A stretch of 64,000 nt of DNA from Nematostella vectensis (Eukaryota; Cnidaria; Anthozoa; Actiniaria; Edwardsiidae). Within the stretch, counting starts at the first letter, position 1. Each line of letters opens with the position of its first letter. The position numbers were made by a program, and so were the translations under genes. Location of the stretch: assembly GCF_932526225.1 (NCBI RefSeq), contig NC_064034.1:20520927-20584926 (forward strand), written 5' to 3'. The notes below the pieces were generated by a model. That model had not been told where the DNA came from. It searched no databases and saw only the letters and a list, made by a program, of their open reading frames with translations. Positions 11,184 through 23,136 of the stretch are shown here, piece after piece.

Positions 11184-12199
11184 CGCTGGCCAAGACTACA
11201 GGCTCAGCTAAATAACTATAGCCATACTGGCGCAGAGTGCACTACTCCTTTTCCGTGTAAGTAGCTCAGACCCTGAGGGCAGACAACCTCGGCAACATCG
11301 TAGAGATCCCTTGCGTTGTGAATGCTTATCTTTTCGTTGTCTCCTTTTCCTTTTCTATAAGTTACAAGAATTGATCTTGTGAAGTCATACCCAAAGTGAT
11401 TAAGAATGTAGCTCTCTTTTCAACCGCATTTGCGTTTCAGTGAAATTGATACCAGGAACTCTTTGCGTGCCACGGTCAGTATACCCGAAGGCAGAGGGTA
11501 AGTGCATGTTTTGCTTAGCACCACTTGTAAGGGGTCGACTTCCGGGTCAGTCCTGTCAGGTCCGTAGATCTTTCCCTTTTAGAGTGGGTCTCTGTTAAAA
11601 AAAACAGTAGTCAAATAAATTTCAAAACAATTCACAAACTGTGAATCTGATAATCTATAGGAAATACTTTTTATAAGCGATTGGCAGATATTTAATTTAC
11701 CCAGTGAAGTATTTGATGAGAATTACACAAAATATAAATAGCAATTATTGAATATTATCTTAGTTTGTTATTATGAACAAAACAATGTTTCCGTGCTATC
11801 TCAGCATCGGCATGTTCTTAGAATTTGGTTAATTTGGTTAGATGTTGTTATAAAAAAGGGTGTTGGTAAATGATTTACGTAATTCAGGTTTTTTTTATAT
11901 AGAAGTACTTTGCACAGCAGTACACTTGTAGCCTCGACAAAAAAGGTCTATGAAAATGTTCGATAATGGTGTTAACAGACATGTAATATAATTCCAGGAT
12001 GTATCTGTGTACGTTTTTAATAAAAGATATGGTGGTAACTGAGCCTTCCTCATCCTCGCTGATTTGAGAAGAAGGTAATTAGTTTTTCAATTTTAATAAC
12101 TATGAATATATATTATTTTATATGTTTTGTAGGCAAAAAAAGCTTTTCAAATGTATTAGAACTATAAAAAAGGGTAGATAAAGTTCAAGCTTTCCATGT

Positions 12200-12634
12200 T
12201 CATAGTTTGCTGTCTCTGTACGCCAGAGCGATATTGGAAGCTTCACCTTGCCATGGTGCCGAGCGGGAAGGCGTGGCAAACTCTACTAGCACCATTGAAA
12301 AGCTATAGACATCGCTGCCTATGTCAGGCATAGCGCCTCGCTCTAGTAACTCTTGTGCTGTATAGGCAGCTGTCCCGATAACGGTCTGTGCTTCTAGAAA
12401 GCACAATGTGGTTAAAGCTGAGAATTGTCGAAACTCGTAGTTCGTCGCGCTGAAATATCCTAGCTTTACTATGTATGCTTGAGATGAGCTCTCGCCTAGG
12501 AGGATATTACACGTTTTTATGTCAGCGCCATAACAAGGAGAAAAGCATTGGAGTCGGTTTGAGTTCACCAAAATCTTCATTGCACGTGGAGCGGCCATGG
12601 CGCCCGGGCCGTGAACCACTACCAGACAAGACAC
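12200..12634 (-). pseudogene. kinase C-lobe fragment, copy 3
   Basis: Almost the same protein as copy 2, with a few substitutions (DIKTCNILL in place of DIKTYNILL) and three extra codons near the start. The catalytic-loop and DFG lesions are the same, so they predate the duplication that made copies 2 and 3. No upstream N-lobe is seen. Confidence 0.65.
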
Positions 12635-13275
12635 CGCTGGCCAAGACTACAGGCTCAGCTAAATAACTATAGCCATAGTGGCGCAGAGTGCACTACTCCT
12701 TTTCTGTGTAAGTAGCTCAGACCCTGAGGGCAGACAACCCCGGCAACATCGTAGAGATCCCTTGCGTTGTGAATGCTTATCTTTTCGTTGTCTCCTTTTC
12801 CTTTTCTATAAGTTACAAGAATTGATCTTGTGAAGTCATACCCAAAGTGATTAAGAATGTAGCTCTCTTTTCAACCTCATTTGCGTTTCAGTGAAATTGA
12901 TACCAGGAACTCTTTGCGTGCCACGGTCAGTATACCCGAAGGCAGAGGGTAAGTGCATGTTTTGCTTAGCACCACTTGTAAGGGGTCGACTTCCGGGTCA
13001 GTCCTGTCAGGTTCGTAGATCTTTCCCTTTTAGAGTGGGTCTCTGTTAAAAAAAAAAACAGTAGTCAAATAAATTTCAAAAAAATTCACAACTGTGAATC
13101 TGATAATCTATAGGAAATACTTTTTATAAGCGATTGGCAGATATTCAATTTACCCAATGAAGTATTTGATGAGATTTACACAAAAAATAAATAGCAATTA
13201 TTAAATATTATCTTAGTTTGTTATTATGAACAAAACAATGTTTCCCTGCTATTTTAGCATGGGCATGTTCTAAGA

Positions 13276-14749
13276 TATGTTGACTGGATTTAAGTTTTCA
13301 CGGGTACATACCGGAGAACACATAGTGCAAAGAAACAAGACAATATTCACGCAGTGCGCTTATTTTAACAAGAAACCGAAGTAAAATTTCAATGTAAACA
13401 GTTCATATGATTGGTTAATTTTGACAGCTATTTGAGGACACACGCTTAGGGGCGGCACGACTAGAACAATGGTCTGCCATCAGGCTTCCCTTTCTTCCCT
13501 TCCCCTCCCCTTCCCTTGAGCCGCTCCGCAGGCTAGAAAAGAACTTAAGTACATATTTATTTGCACCCATTAGAGCAGATTCCACATGACTAAAGTAAAA
13601 CCAATACGAGTATCGGTAATAGAATGCTCGCGTGGCAGCACATGTTCAATAGAAAAACAGATTCCTTCAGAGGCTATTTTACTCTTCAAGCTTTTACGAA
13701 CAAGAATAAAAAAATGTTCGCAGGTTAGCCAAACAAAAATATGTCGTATATAAATATATCCTAAGGCCACAAGTACACGTGACTATAAAAATGAGGGGGA
13801 AATAGAATAGAAAGCCTAGTTGGCAGTTAAGTTGTTTGGTGGTAATTCTGGTAGTAATTCAAATGAAATTCCAACTCTAGCGACTACTTTAATGTAAAAA
13901 CGTTTTGTAGGCACAACAGTTATGTGATATTTGCATTGAAGATCAACCTACTTGAAATCCGCAGCCGCGTTGGAAGGGTTGGAAGGAGAAGTTTGTTGAG
14001 GCGTTCGTTGGCGTTGAGGGTCTGACACGGCGTTGTTTGTAGGGCTACTGGCTGTCAGTTCTTGAACGATGCTTTAGAGTAAAGTTGTCGTTCTGGATAA
14101 AAGTCTCTCAATATCAGTCATCTCTATCAGTCACACAAAGTCGCAAAGAGTACTTAAAACCTGATAAAAACTGATTGTTATCCATACTTTACGAAAAATT
14201 CATAAAAATGGCGGCTGAGAAGAGCACGTGCTTCTTCCGCTGAGACTTCTAGGTAAAGTATTGTAACGGACCAAGCTTGTCGTTCGAGGTCCAAAACGCC
14301 CTGAACTTCGACACCCAGAGCGCTACCACAAACACACAACACAGAGCTGGAGTGAAGACTGATTTATCCCGGGAAAATGCACATTACATAGGGGGCCTTG
14401 TACCATATAAGGAGAACATAACCAAAAACGGCCACAGCACGCAAATCCCTAGACCGATTCCCATTACAGTATGCAACGTAAGACCGAGGTAGGCATCTGG
14501 TGGAGGGGAATGATGAAGCGGCTCGATTCCAGGGATTCAAAATCAGAGAGCATGACTGGAGAGCAAACAAATATTACACGACTCGTAAAACAAAATCGCG
14601 TTGATGATAACTTCTGAAATAACTGTTGTTCGCTTGATTTTAATGTTAACTAGAACTGTTATTAAAATATCAAGAATCGAACGACGTAAAAATTATGCTC
14701 TCCAGTACAATCACGTGATACTCAGCTGCAAAAGGCCTCTTGCAGTTTG
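13276..14749. other. no gene supported
   Basis: Contains pyrimidine-rich and GC-rich patches and a minus-strand stretch near 13950-14060 that reads as a Ser/Thr/Gln-rich protein tail ending in a stop. The latter could be a terminal exon, but no family was recognised. Confidence 0.35.
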
Positions 14750-15115
14750 GACGTACGGCTCCCGACTGAATGTTATGCCCGATCCAATCTCACTTCATGT
14801 ACGATCAAAAGTTGTGTTTGATCAAATATGCATGCCGTGTACGACCGAATATTAAGCCCGATCTAAATGTACGCCGTGTACGACTAAATGTTAAGCCCGA
14901 TTTAATTGCATGCCGTGTACGGCGGAATAGTATACGCGATCTAATTTCATTTCATGTACGGTCGAAAGTTGTATTCGATTCAATGCATGCTAAGTACGAC
15001 CGAATGTTACGTCCGATCTAATTCCACGTCATGTACGGTGGAGTGTTAAATGTTGGATCCAATAGCACGCCGATTACGATCCAATTGAAAGTCGATTACG
15101 ATCCAATTGCATGTC
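14750..15115. repeat. degenerate ~43-bp tandem repeat
   Basis: The core pattern GTACGACCGAATGTTA, followed by a CCGATCTAAT-like segment and a GCATGCC-like segment, recurs about eight times with many substitutions. It looks like an old minisatellite. Confidence 0.6.
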
Positions 15116-15539
15116 AGGTCACAGGTTTTCCGCCCACAGGTTATCCTAAATTTCCGTTTTGAATCATGTGATTTGCGTCTTGCCTCTTCATTGTTGGGGT
15201 TGACATTCATTTTTACATTCATCCTCGTCAAACCATACTTGATTCCTTATTTTTACATTATTCAAAACGTTTTTTTATATCTAAAGCAAGCTTCTTAACA
15301 AGCATCAATAATTGTTTCTGTAAACAAGTCTGTCATTGAATAAATACTGGTATTATTTAGCTGTTCATTTATTCGTAATTGTATTTCGTCGAATTGTATT
15401 ATACCATTCAGTCTTCCACTATTTTATTCATTCCATATTAATTTTTCATGCACTGTTGTCGCAAATATGTTTTTTTTTTCTTGTGTGCGCGCCTGATTAA
15501 CAAAACTAGTTCGTAATGCGTATGTTATATGGTAGTGAT

Positions 15540-16320
15540 CAGAAAAATGCGGAAGCAGGGGATTGACCTATAAACACCTCATTATGTTTAAAATACTGCT
15601 ACTTCCAATGACATAATCGACAAGGCTATCCATTATACTTGAAACATGTTGTTTTTCCGTCCAAATCAACAATCAAACACCAATTGTAAATTCTCAGATT
15701 AAGTGCAGTGCAAGTTTCGAGGCTTCGCCCTCTGGTATTAATAACGCTGTCTTAAGAATTTCGAAAAAATTTGCTCGTCAATTTCGTAATCATCTGGCCT
15801 TGTGTCTATTAGAATCTTTCGATACAAATTCTTGAAGCAATCCTGTGCGGGCATTCATGTCGCCTTGTACTAATATATTCCCCTTCAAAGAAAAATTCAA
15901 AATTTCACATTTTAAATCTCTTATATAGTCATCAATATAAACATTTTCATAATTTGTTGTGCTTTAATAAACGGTACCTATATAAATATCTGTATCTAGC
16001 TTGAAAATTGATTTTCTAGTTTACACCATAAAATATTTTTATTTCTAATTGGGATATAAGACACACCTTTAGCAAACTTATTCCTAATATAAACACATAG
16101 GCCTCCGGGATTTCGCTTCCCTTTTTTTCTCCTTTATTTTGTATAATTTGAAAATCCGGGTATTCTTTAGATCTGACTGTTGGTCGGCATGTGTTTCAAC
16201 AATGCCAAAAAATCGTGCTTTTCTATTAACGAGATTACTTCCTGAAGTTGTATTTTGTTACCAAAAATACGGCTTTGATAGCCATTTACATTCGAAAAAC
16301 CCAGCCTAAAATTATTTAAC
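15540..16320 (-). pseudogene. LINE endonuclease-domain remnant
   Basis: Minus-strand translation in shifting frames gives the start of an apurinic endonuclease domain (LGFSNVNGYQSRI, then ISLIEKHDFLAL), a GGLCVYIRNKFA segment and ILVQGDMNART. These match the order of conserved blocks in LINE ORF2 endonucleases. There are several stops and frameshifts. The fragment lies downstream of the ORF1-like remnant at 16488-16887, as expected for one decayed element. Confidence 0.6.
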
Positions 16321-16487
16321 CTGGAGATTTAGGCATTTATTGATACTTATAGATATAGCTAATGATAGCGCTCACGCCAAGGGCTAAGCGATCTATCTTG
16401 AAGTTTTTTACAAGACGTTAAGTGCCGACACGATTGTTTAAATAAACATGGTAAAAAAAATGGTCGGAAAACTTCCGGAAGAGTTTT

Positions 16488-16887
16488 TCAAAATCTATCC
16501 ATTATTACGCACCTGTTGCCGATGTACTTAACACCGTTTGTGCAGAGTTGTTTATAGACTATCGTTAATCTCATCAATTTCTCGATTCTAACGATCATCT
16601 CCTGGGACGTGTAAGATTCCAGAAATGAATATATTACTTCGTGACCATTTTCCTTTGGCAGCTCCAAGACAGAATTCCATATTTCTTGAAATTTCATTAG
16701 GGCTGAACTTGCTAATGCCATTCCCTGCCGGGTGTAGTATGACCGATTTGTAGATGTTCCCATCTTCAATTACATCCAAATACTCTGCCAGCTCGGCTGT
16801 CCCGCCATGAATATATTGTTTGATTACGTAGCGGCAACGATGAAATCGGTGCTGGTGAATGCCCCTAAAAATGGAGTCACTTAACAT
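16488..16887 (-). pseudogene. LINE ORF1-like SGNH remnant
   Basis: Two overlapping minus-strand frames share an SGNH-like pattern: LSDSIFRGI (block I), a GGTAELAEY segment, SVILHPAGNGI in place of LHIGTN, and NIFISGIL. The same layout occurs in the intact LINE ORF1 at 21543-22961. A frame change inside the region and the altered block III mark it as decayed. Confidence 0.5.
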
Positions 16888-17269
16888 TATTATCGGACTT
16901 TTCTCGCCTCGATTACCAGAAGGTTCAGGATTTGTGATCGGTTTGTACGGGGCATTTCGATATCTCGTGCTCTAGGATCAACAGCAGGTCGACTACTATT
17001 ATCTGACGTTTGTTGTGTAACCACGGTGATTGGGTTCAATTACGTTCTTGATATCTGTACGGCATTACTCGTAGCATTTGACTTCGCAACGTCGATTTCG
17101 TCTACATTAGGGAACTTACAAGCTATGGAGTCACGTGAGAATGTGCGTGTAACCCGAGCATTCAGTCTTTGAAGGTGAGTGATTGCTTACATATGGTAGT
17201 AAAGGGTGGGCAATGAAGTAATAGTAAACAATAAGGAGGGGACGTGACTCCCTAGTGCAGGCAGTGCAG

Positions 17270-17802
17270 GGTTCTTCAAGTACTGAAGAACCGTCCCAAA
17301 ATCCCAAATGTTCTTGTATTTTGGGAGAGCTGGTTTTAGTTGAAAACCCTTTCATAAACCTGCTGACAAGGGGTTGGGAGCCGTTATCAGTCAGTACTGC
17401 TTTCGATGAAATAGCACTTCTAGCGGTGTTGAGGGCACTATATCCAAGGCCAGTTTCAAACGGCTCTGCCAGGAAATTAATGCCTTCATCTACAGATGTG
17501 TAAATCGGATCAGTGTCCCGCGACTTACAGTAGCCTCTCCACTTCTTAAGATGTGTCTCATACTGCTTTGTGGTACCTGGTCGTCTTCAATTCCCGATTA
17601 CTCTATTAGCTGATGCTGAAAGGCCTCTGCTTTGGAGGTATCCCCTGATAAGTGGCACATTATCAGGCACAGTGTCTTGTCTAGTGGATGTGGTTCTAAT
17701 AGATTGCTTGGTAGATACAGAGATGCCTTGGACACTGGAAGTTGTACTGGTGCTTGCACCAACATTTGAATTATTTTGGGCCACCAAGGTTGGGTTGGCC
17801 AC
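17270..17802 (-). pseudogene. tyrosine-recombinase core-binding domain remnant
   Basis: The minus-strand frame reads through one TGA: VPLIRGYLQSRGLS, then RRPGTTKQYETHLKKW, GYCKSRDTDPI, INFLAEPFETGLGYSALN, TARSAIS and FMKGFSTKTS. This is the SAM-like N-terminal domain typical of DIRS/Ngaro recombinases in cnidarians. The catalytic domain is missing, so it is a 5'-end fragment. It is unlike the copy at 3397-4302 and belongs to another family. Confidence 0.65.
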
Positions 17803-18209
17803 TTGGGTACAACTAGTAGGCCAGTGGCTTGCTCCTGGCTTGCTCCTGAATTTTCCGGAGAAACGTTGTTAGGGAAGGCATTGAATACATAATTAGTCCA
17901 ACATATATGGAATGCATTAAGCAGTATTCAAGAAATCCCATTTTGAAAAAAAAAAATATAAATATTTATACCATACTTAAAAATCTCAATCATAAAATCT
18001 GTCATTCTAAGTTTATTTTAAGTATAGATGTGGAAAAAACCCAGGACCTTCTACAGTTGTAAATTCTAGTCAAACAATTTGTGCGCTATTCTCAAGGTAA
18101 TGTAAGTTTATTTAGGTTGAATGCAGGGAAACAATGTGTCGCTATGTCACTGTGTGCATTAATTTACAACAAACACCAGTAGTATGAGGGGGTATGTCTA
18201 AGCCGAAAT

Positions 18210-18377
18210 TTGCATAAAATTAGCGTTATGCACCGATCAGGAATGTGTGGAATGTGTGACGTCACACCTGTCAAAAAAAGGAACCAATCAGAGGGCGAGA
18301 AAAAAATGAGCCGAATAATGAATAAAATTTGCATAAAATTAAAATTATAAGCCGCTCAGGAATGTGTGACGTAGGAC
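18210..18377. promoter_or_regulatory. repeated CRE/CCAAT sequence beside the LINE
   Basis: Two related stretches (about 18210-18300 and 18328-18377) share AAATTTGCATAAAATTA and CAGGAATGTGTG. The first contains a perfect TGACGTCA and then CCTGTCAAAAAAAGG and a CCAATCAGAG box. Similar CCTGTCAAAAAAAAGG and CAGGAATGT sequences reappear at 22999-23034, on the far side of the LINE. This suggests the LINE landed in the regulatory left end of cassette A. Confidence 0.55.
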
Positions 18378-18600
18378 GATAGATAGATAGATAGATAGAT
18401 AGACTTTATTTAAGACACGCTTGCCCCGTCAACAACAGCTGATTTCCACAAGGGGCGTGTGGAAAAAAGAAAAATATATATATATCTATAATAATTAGAA
18501 ATATAACTATAAGTAAAAGTATTTAAATAAATAACGAAAGAAAAAAAACTTGATCTATGTGGGTATATAATACTATAAATACGCTAAACTAATTATTTGT

Positions 18601-21542
18601 TTAGATAAAAGTGTGAGCCTCTAATTCTCTGACAAATGATGATAAACTTGTACAATCTCGACTAGCCTCTGGGAGGGAATTCCATAGTTTAGCTCCATCA
18701 TAGCTGAAACTTTTTTTCATAAATTCAGTTTTTGGGAGTGGCAGCTGTAGCGAGGTGGAGGAGCCTCTGAGATTGTAATTTGTAATATTTTTCTTTAAGC
18801 TGAAAAGGTCCGTGAGACAGTTTGGAGCCATATCATGCAAAACTTTAAACATTTGTTTGGCTTTTGTCTTTGCTCGCTGGGTCTCTAAATTTTGCCAGCC
18901 CAATTCAGCTAGAGCCTCTGTGGCAGGGGTGTCATTTGACCTGTTTGTGATCACCCTTGCCGCCCTATTTTGCAATTTTTGAAGACGGATTGTGTTACAT
19001 TGCCCAAGAGTATCCCACACCTCGCTACAGTAGTTAAGGTGTGGTTGGATGATTGCATTATAAATAGAGACTAATGTATTTTGATTAGCAAATTCAGAAA
19101 TTCGTTTCATGGCTCCTATACCAGAACTGACTTTTTTAGCAAGAGAATCAATGTGCTGATCCCAATTTAGGTGTTCGTCAATTTCCACACCAAGAACCCT
19201 ACTTTGCTGAACTTGTTTTAGTTCCTTGTTATCAATAGAAATAGAAGGTTTGCAAGGAAGGGTTCTTAGCTTGTGGTGGGATCCTATTAATAAGAATTCT
19301 GTTTTTGCTACATTGAGACTTAATTTATTAGCCAAGAGCCATTCTTTCACTTGCTCAAGGTCCGAATTCATGGCCAACTCAACTTCCCCTACAGTACTAC
19401 CAGACGCTGTCAAGTTTGTATCGTCAGCAAATAATCTAGGAGTAGTGTGCAATAGACACTCTGGTAGATCATTAATATATAAGAGGAAGAAAAGTGGGCC
19501 AAGAATTGAACCCTGAGGAATGCCACATGTGATCTTACTTTCAGAGGACACTGTACTGTTTAGCTGGCATTTCTGTTTACGGTTGGACAAATAAGATTGA
19601 ATTAATAAAAGGGCATTTCCAGTGATACCATTCAATTCTAGTTTTCGAAGCAAAATGTCATGATTAACGGTATCAAATGCCTTTTTTAGATCCAAAAATA
19701 CAACTAAATTAAACTTTTGTCTGTCCATGTTAATATACCAGCTATTAGTGCTATCAAGGAGAGCAGAAACAGTAGAGTGTAGTCTTCGAAAGCCAAATTG
19801 TTGTTCGGATAAAATTTGGTTTGCTGTAAAATGATCGTATAACTGTTCATACATTATTTTTTCCATTAGTTTGCTAATCACTGGTAATATACTTATTGGT
19901 CTATAGTTGTCGGGAATAGTCTTAGAGCCTTTTTTAAAGAGGGGCAAAACCCTAGCCATTTTCCACTCATCTGGAAAACAGTTGGAAATTATAGAGTTGT
20001 TAAAAATGTAAGTGAGAGATGGAGAAATGGCATGGGCTGCACACTTGAGTATTTTTCCAGAGATTTTGTCAATACCAGTCGCTTTGGCATTAGAAAGGCA
20101 ACCCAAAAGCTTTAGTACTTTTGTATTGGATACTAACTTAAAACGTGACATTTGAGCACTACATGGCTTAATAAAATGCTCAAATGATTTACTAGGGTTT
20201 GCCATTGAACTTGCCAATTTTGGACCAACATTAGAAAAATAATCATTAAATGCTTCGGCAATATGTTCTTGTGAAAAAAGGCTTTGGTCGTCAAATTTAA
20301 GTTCATTTACAGTTGTATTTTCTTTGGTGCGACCAAGTAGACTATTTATCGTTTTCCAAGCCTCTTTGGGATTATTCTTTTGATTTGCAATCTTATTACG
20401 ATAATAGTTGGATTTGGCTTGGCGCAAGGCAATGTTTACTTTATTTCGGGATGCCTTAAAATCATCCCAGTCATTACGTAATTTACTCACCATTGCTTTA
20501 CGCTTTAACTTATCTCTGTTATTAATTAAATCTTTGATCTCTCTGGTCAGCCATGGGACATTAAATGCTTTTTTTCTTTTAGATTGTACAGGGGCATGCC
20601 TGTCTAACACGTTTAGAAACAGGTCTTTCCAATGTGCCCACATCTCATTAGTGTCATGACACAAAACAATCTGTTCCCACGACTGAGTAAGGAGGTCCTT
20701 TACAAACTTTTGTTGATCGAAATGTTTAAAATTACGTATTTCAATGGTTTTTGCTTTATCTCGCGCACACCTATAAGGGTTTATCTTTCTTATTCCATAG
20801 ATCAAACTATGATCACTCGGACCAATGTGAATTACGCCTGATGAGTTTATTTTGTCAGGAGACGATGTGACAAAGTGATCAATTAGGCTTTTAGAATCAA
20901 TTGTTATACGCGTAGGCTCGTTTATCAACTGGGATAGTTGATATGCTTCATAAATTGATTTTAACTTTTTTGTTTTATTATCAAAGACTTTCTTCTTAAG
21001 TAAACAACAATTTAAATCCCCAAGAATCACGTGCTCTTTGTCTTCATCGTCTACTGCCTTTATTAACTCTTCGAAGCGATTAAAATATTCGATCGGAGAC
21101 TCAGGACGATAGACAACACTAACAATGAAAGGCCGACTGTTTGGTTTACGAATTTCCAAACAGACAGCTTCGACATCTTCAGGAACAATTTCTTTTCTAT
21201 TAACACAATTGATGGAGCTGCGGATATAAACACACACACCGCCACCGTCGCGATTTCTGTCTTTCCTGAAGATCCATGAATTTTTAATTCATCGTCTGTA
21301 TAAGTGTCATCGAGCCTGGTCTCACTAAAACCTAAAATATCGAATGAATTCATTAATTTAGACGTCCGAATTTCATCTATATATTTTGGAATACTGACAA
21401 TATTTAAAAAAGCCATTTTGAAGCCTCTAGCTGTTGGGCCAGATGGAATATAATCATTGTTAGATGAAATATTTTTAGAAAATAATTTAGGCTGGTCGAG
21501 AAGTGAATAAGCCGGCGAATTAGCGCTCACACTTTCACCCAA
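18601..21542 (-). CDS. LINE ORF2: endonuclease-reverse transcriptase (one frameshift)
   Basis: The endonuclease begins near MAFLNIVSIPKYIDEI and FDILGFSETRLDD in the frame 21542-21063. It then continues in another frame from about 21270 with GVCVYIRSS, VVYRPESP, VILGDLNCC and GPSDHSLI. RT blocks follow: NYRPISILPVISKLMEK, VVFLDLKKAFDTVNH, GIPQGSILGPLFFLLYINDL and the catalytic LFADDTN near 19416-19431. The C-terminus contains LGVEIDEHLNWDQHI and AARVI. The switch near 21270 looks like a small deletion, so this copy is probably inactive despite a long open frame. Translation presumably follows ORF1 termination, since the first frame starts directly after the ORF1 stop. Confidence 0.9.
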
Positions 21543-22961
21543 TCACTTATTTAACATTGAATTAAAATTTTTCTGGAGTACCTGGGTGCCTGACTTGATC
21601 AAGTGAAGTCCTTTTGTATTTAGATGAGCCGATGTAATGTTGGTATTAGGGACAAATTCCCAACCGTTCTGGTTACAAAAGGAACGAAGTAAACGATTCG
21701 TTTCCTTCACCCGGCCGGTAAGCTCCTCAGAATCCGATCTTGTTATTAACCCCGACACAGCTACAGAAATATCAGCAGATTCGATTTGATGTGCGAGATC
21801 TACAACTCCGTCAGCGACATTGTGGGGCTCCGAGTCTCGGAGATCGTTTGTTCCGATGTGAAGTACAATACTCTCAGGTTTTTTGCGAATCAATGGCTTA
21901 ATATAGTCAGCCATGTCACTAACCCGGGCTCCAGAAAAGGACTTGACATTCACTCGCTGCGATGCATTGGATAAATTCCACCCATTAATGTACTTAATCA
22001 TCGAATCACCAGCGATGACTACCTCAGAGGGCTTTCTGTGCTCTTGTTGTACTGATCCAGATTGCTTAGCTCCATTTACGGCCGTAGATTTGTTAGATTT
22101 CTTATGACTTCGTTTTGCGTTGGCATTTTTCTGATTGGAGCGTTTGTTTTCCGCGGCTGGGTTGCTCTCTTTTGTCTCGGTTTCCAAAGCTCCATCTTTT
22201 GATTGGCTGGGCAATGTATCACAATTCAAATCAAGTACTTGATCTTGTGACGAGGGTTTGTTGTCAGGATGATTTTTGTACAAATCTTTACTTAACATTG
22301 ACACAACCAATTTTAGTGAATCTCTCTCTTCCCTGATCTTATCCATGTCACTCTTTATTAGCCGAAGCTCTTCTCTCAGATAACCATTTTCGTCTTTAAG
22401 CCTTTGAGCGGACTGAAATGATTTGTATAGATCTTTAAGTTCCAATACATCACGCTCAAGATCGTTAAACTTCTTTAGGGAAACATAGTTGGTCGATGTT
22501 AATTCTTCCGGTTCAGTTTCTTGTTTATTGCCGGCGTCGGCTTTACTTTCAACAGTGCTATCAAGATCTATTTGTGGCGGTTGGTAATTTGAATTTTGGC
22601 GGGAGATTTCGTAATCTAAGATGTGAGTCCTAAGTCTTTCTACAAGCACCGATTTTAAACCAGATTTCGGAAGCTTTCTCTTTCCCAGTTCGGTTTTAAG
22701 ATCTGATATATTGAGTGATTCTAATGTTTTCCCGTCGAGCGCTTTCGTGATGATAGTTGACTCATCCTTTAGGCCCTTGAGCTCGGCGACTTGATCACAT
22801 TTTTTGGTAAAATTCAGCGAAGACAAAGCAAACAAATCCACTGGTCTCGATAAATCCATGCTACTGAGATCTGATACTGACCATGAGCGAGTCCTGGATG
22901 GACTTGGAGAAGATGAAATTACGTTTTCAGAGGAGCGATCTCTAGAGCGTCCTTCCGCCAT
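21543..22961 (-). CDS. LINE ORF1: SAP domain, coiled coil, SGNH hydrolase
   Basis: The start is the ATG at 22961. A Ser-rich N-terminus is followed by a SAP DNA-binding motif (about residues 80-114: LNISDLKTELGKRKLPKSG). A charged helical stretch rich in Glu, Lys and Leu follows (about 165-235) and could form a coiled coil for trimerisation. A basic Asn/Lys-rich linker precedes an SGNH hydrolase with VVIAGDSMIKYI (block I) and SIVLHIGTNDLRDSE (block III). SGNH ORF1 proteins are known in CR1/L2-type LINEs and are thought to act in RNP formation or membrane interaction. SAP plus SGNH in one ORF1 is less common. The frame is intact. Confidence 0.85.
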   Translation of the reverse strand: MAEGRSRDRSSENVISSSPSPSRTRSWSVSDLSSMDLSRPVDLFALSSLNFTKKCDQVAELKGLKDESTIITKALDGKTLESLNISDLKTELGKRKLPKSGLKSVLVERLRTHILDYEISRQNSNYQPPQIDLDSTVESKADAGNKQETEPEELTSTNYVSLKKFNDLERDVLELKDLYKSFQSAQRLKDENGYLREELRLIKSDMDKIREERDSLKLVVSMLSKDLYKNHPDNKPSSQDQVLDLNCDTLPSQSKDGALETETKESNPAAENKRSNQKNANAKRSHKKSNKSTAVNGAKQSGSVQQEHRKPSEVVIAGDSMIKYINGWNLSNASQRVNVKSFSGARVSDMADYIKPLIRKKPESIVLHIGTNDLRDSEPHNVADGVVDLAHQIESADISVAVSGLITRSDSEELTGRVKETNRLLRSFCNQNGWEFVPNTNITSAHLNTKGLHLIKSGTQVLQKNFNSMLNK

Positions 22962-23136
22962 GACAGCCACACGAGCCCATATAACACCAACGAGCTGTCA
23001 ACCTGTCAAAAAAAAGGTTCAGGAATGTAAACAACCTTGCGTGACAAACGTGGGCAAGATCACGCGTATCAGGCATGGGAAAAGGCAAGAGGATGCAAAT
23101 TTGAACTCAGGATCAACAAGGGTGATTTTGTTGTTC

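Larger units (their letters stand above)
9492..13275. repeat. three tandem ~1.45-kb units
   Basis: The units begin near 9492, 10636 and 12076. Shared landmarks recur at about 1,441-1,448 bp, for example the sequence at 10749 again at 12191 and that at 10382 again at 11826. Unit 1 lacks the left part and unit 3 stops near 13275. Units 2 and 3 are more similar to each other than to unit 1, which suggests stepwise duplication. Each unit contains a minus-strand kinase fragment and an AT-rich tail. Confidence 0.85.
18378..22990 (-). mobile_element. CR1/L2-like LINE, nearly full length
   Basis: A non-LTR retrotransposon on the minus strand. The 5' end lies near 22990, ORF1 is 22961-21543, ORF2 is about 21542-18601, and the 3' UTR has AATAAA immediately before a (TCTA)n tail read at 18378-18410. 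A microsatellite tail instead of poly(A), an SGNH ORF1 and an APE-type endonuclease in ORF2 fit the CR1/L2 group. One frameshift in the endonuclease region is the only obvious lesion. Target-site duplication is unclear because the flanks are repetitive. Confidence 0.9.

Noticed and set aside
10758-12634. Active protein kinases
   Set aside because: DFG is changed to YFS, HRD to GAD, and no N-lobe is present.
14277-14492. LTR-like sequence near 14260-14480
   Set aside because: Its texture recalls an LTR, but no TG/CA ends, primer-binding site or second copy was found.
22804-23136. Upstream extension of the cassette A 158-aa ORF
   Set aside because: This part is antisense to the LINE ORF1 coding sequence and is open by chance. 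The ATG at 23137 is a better start.
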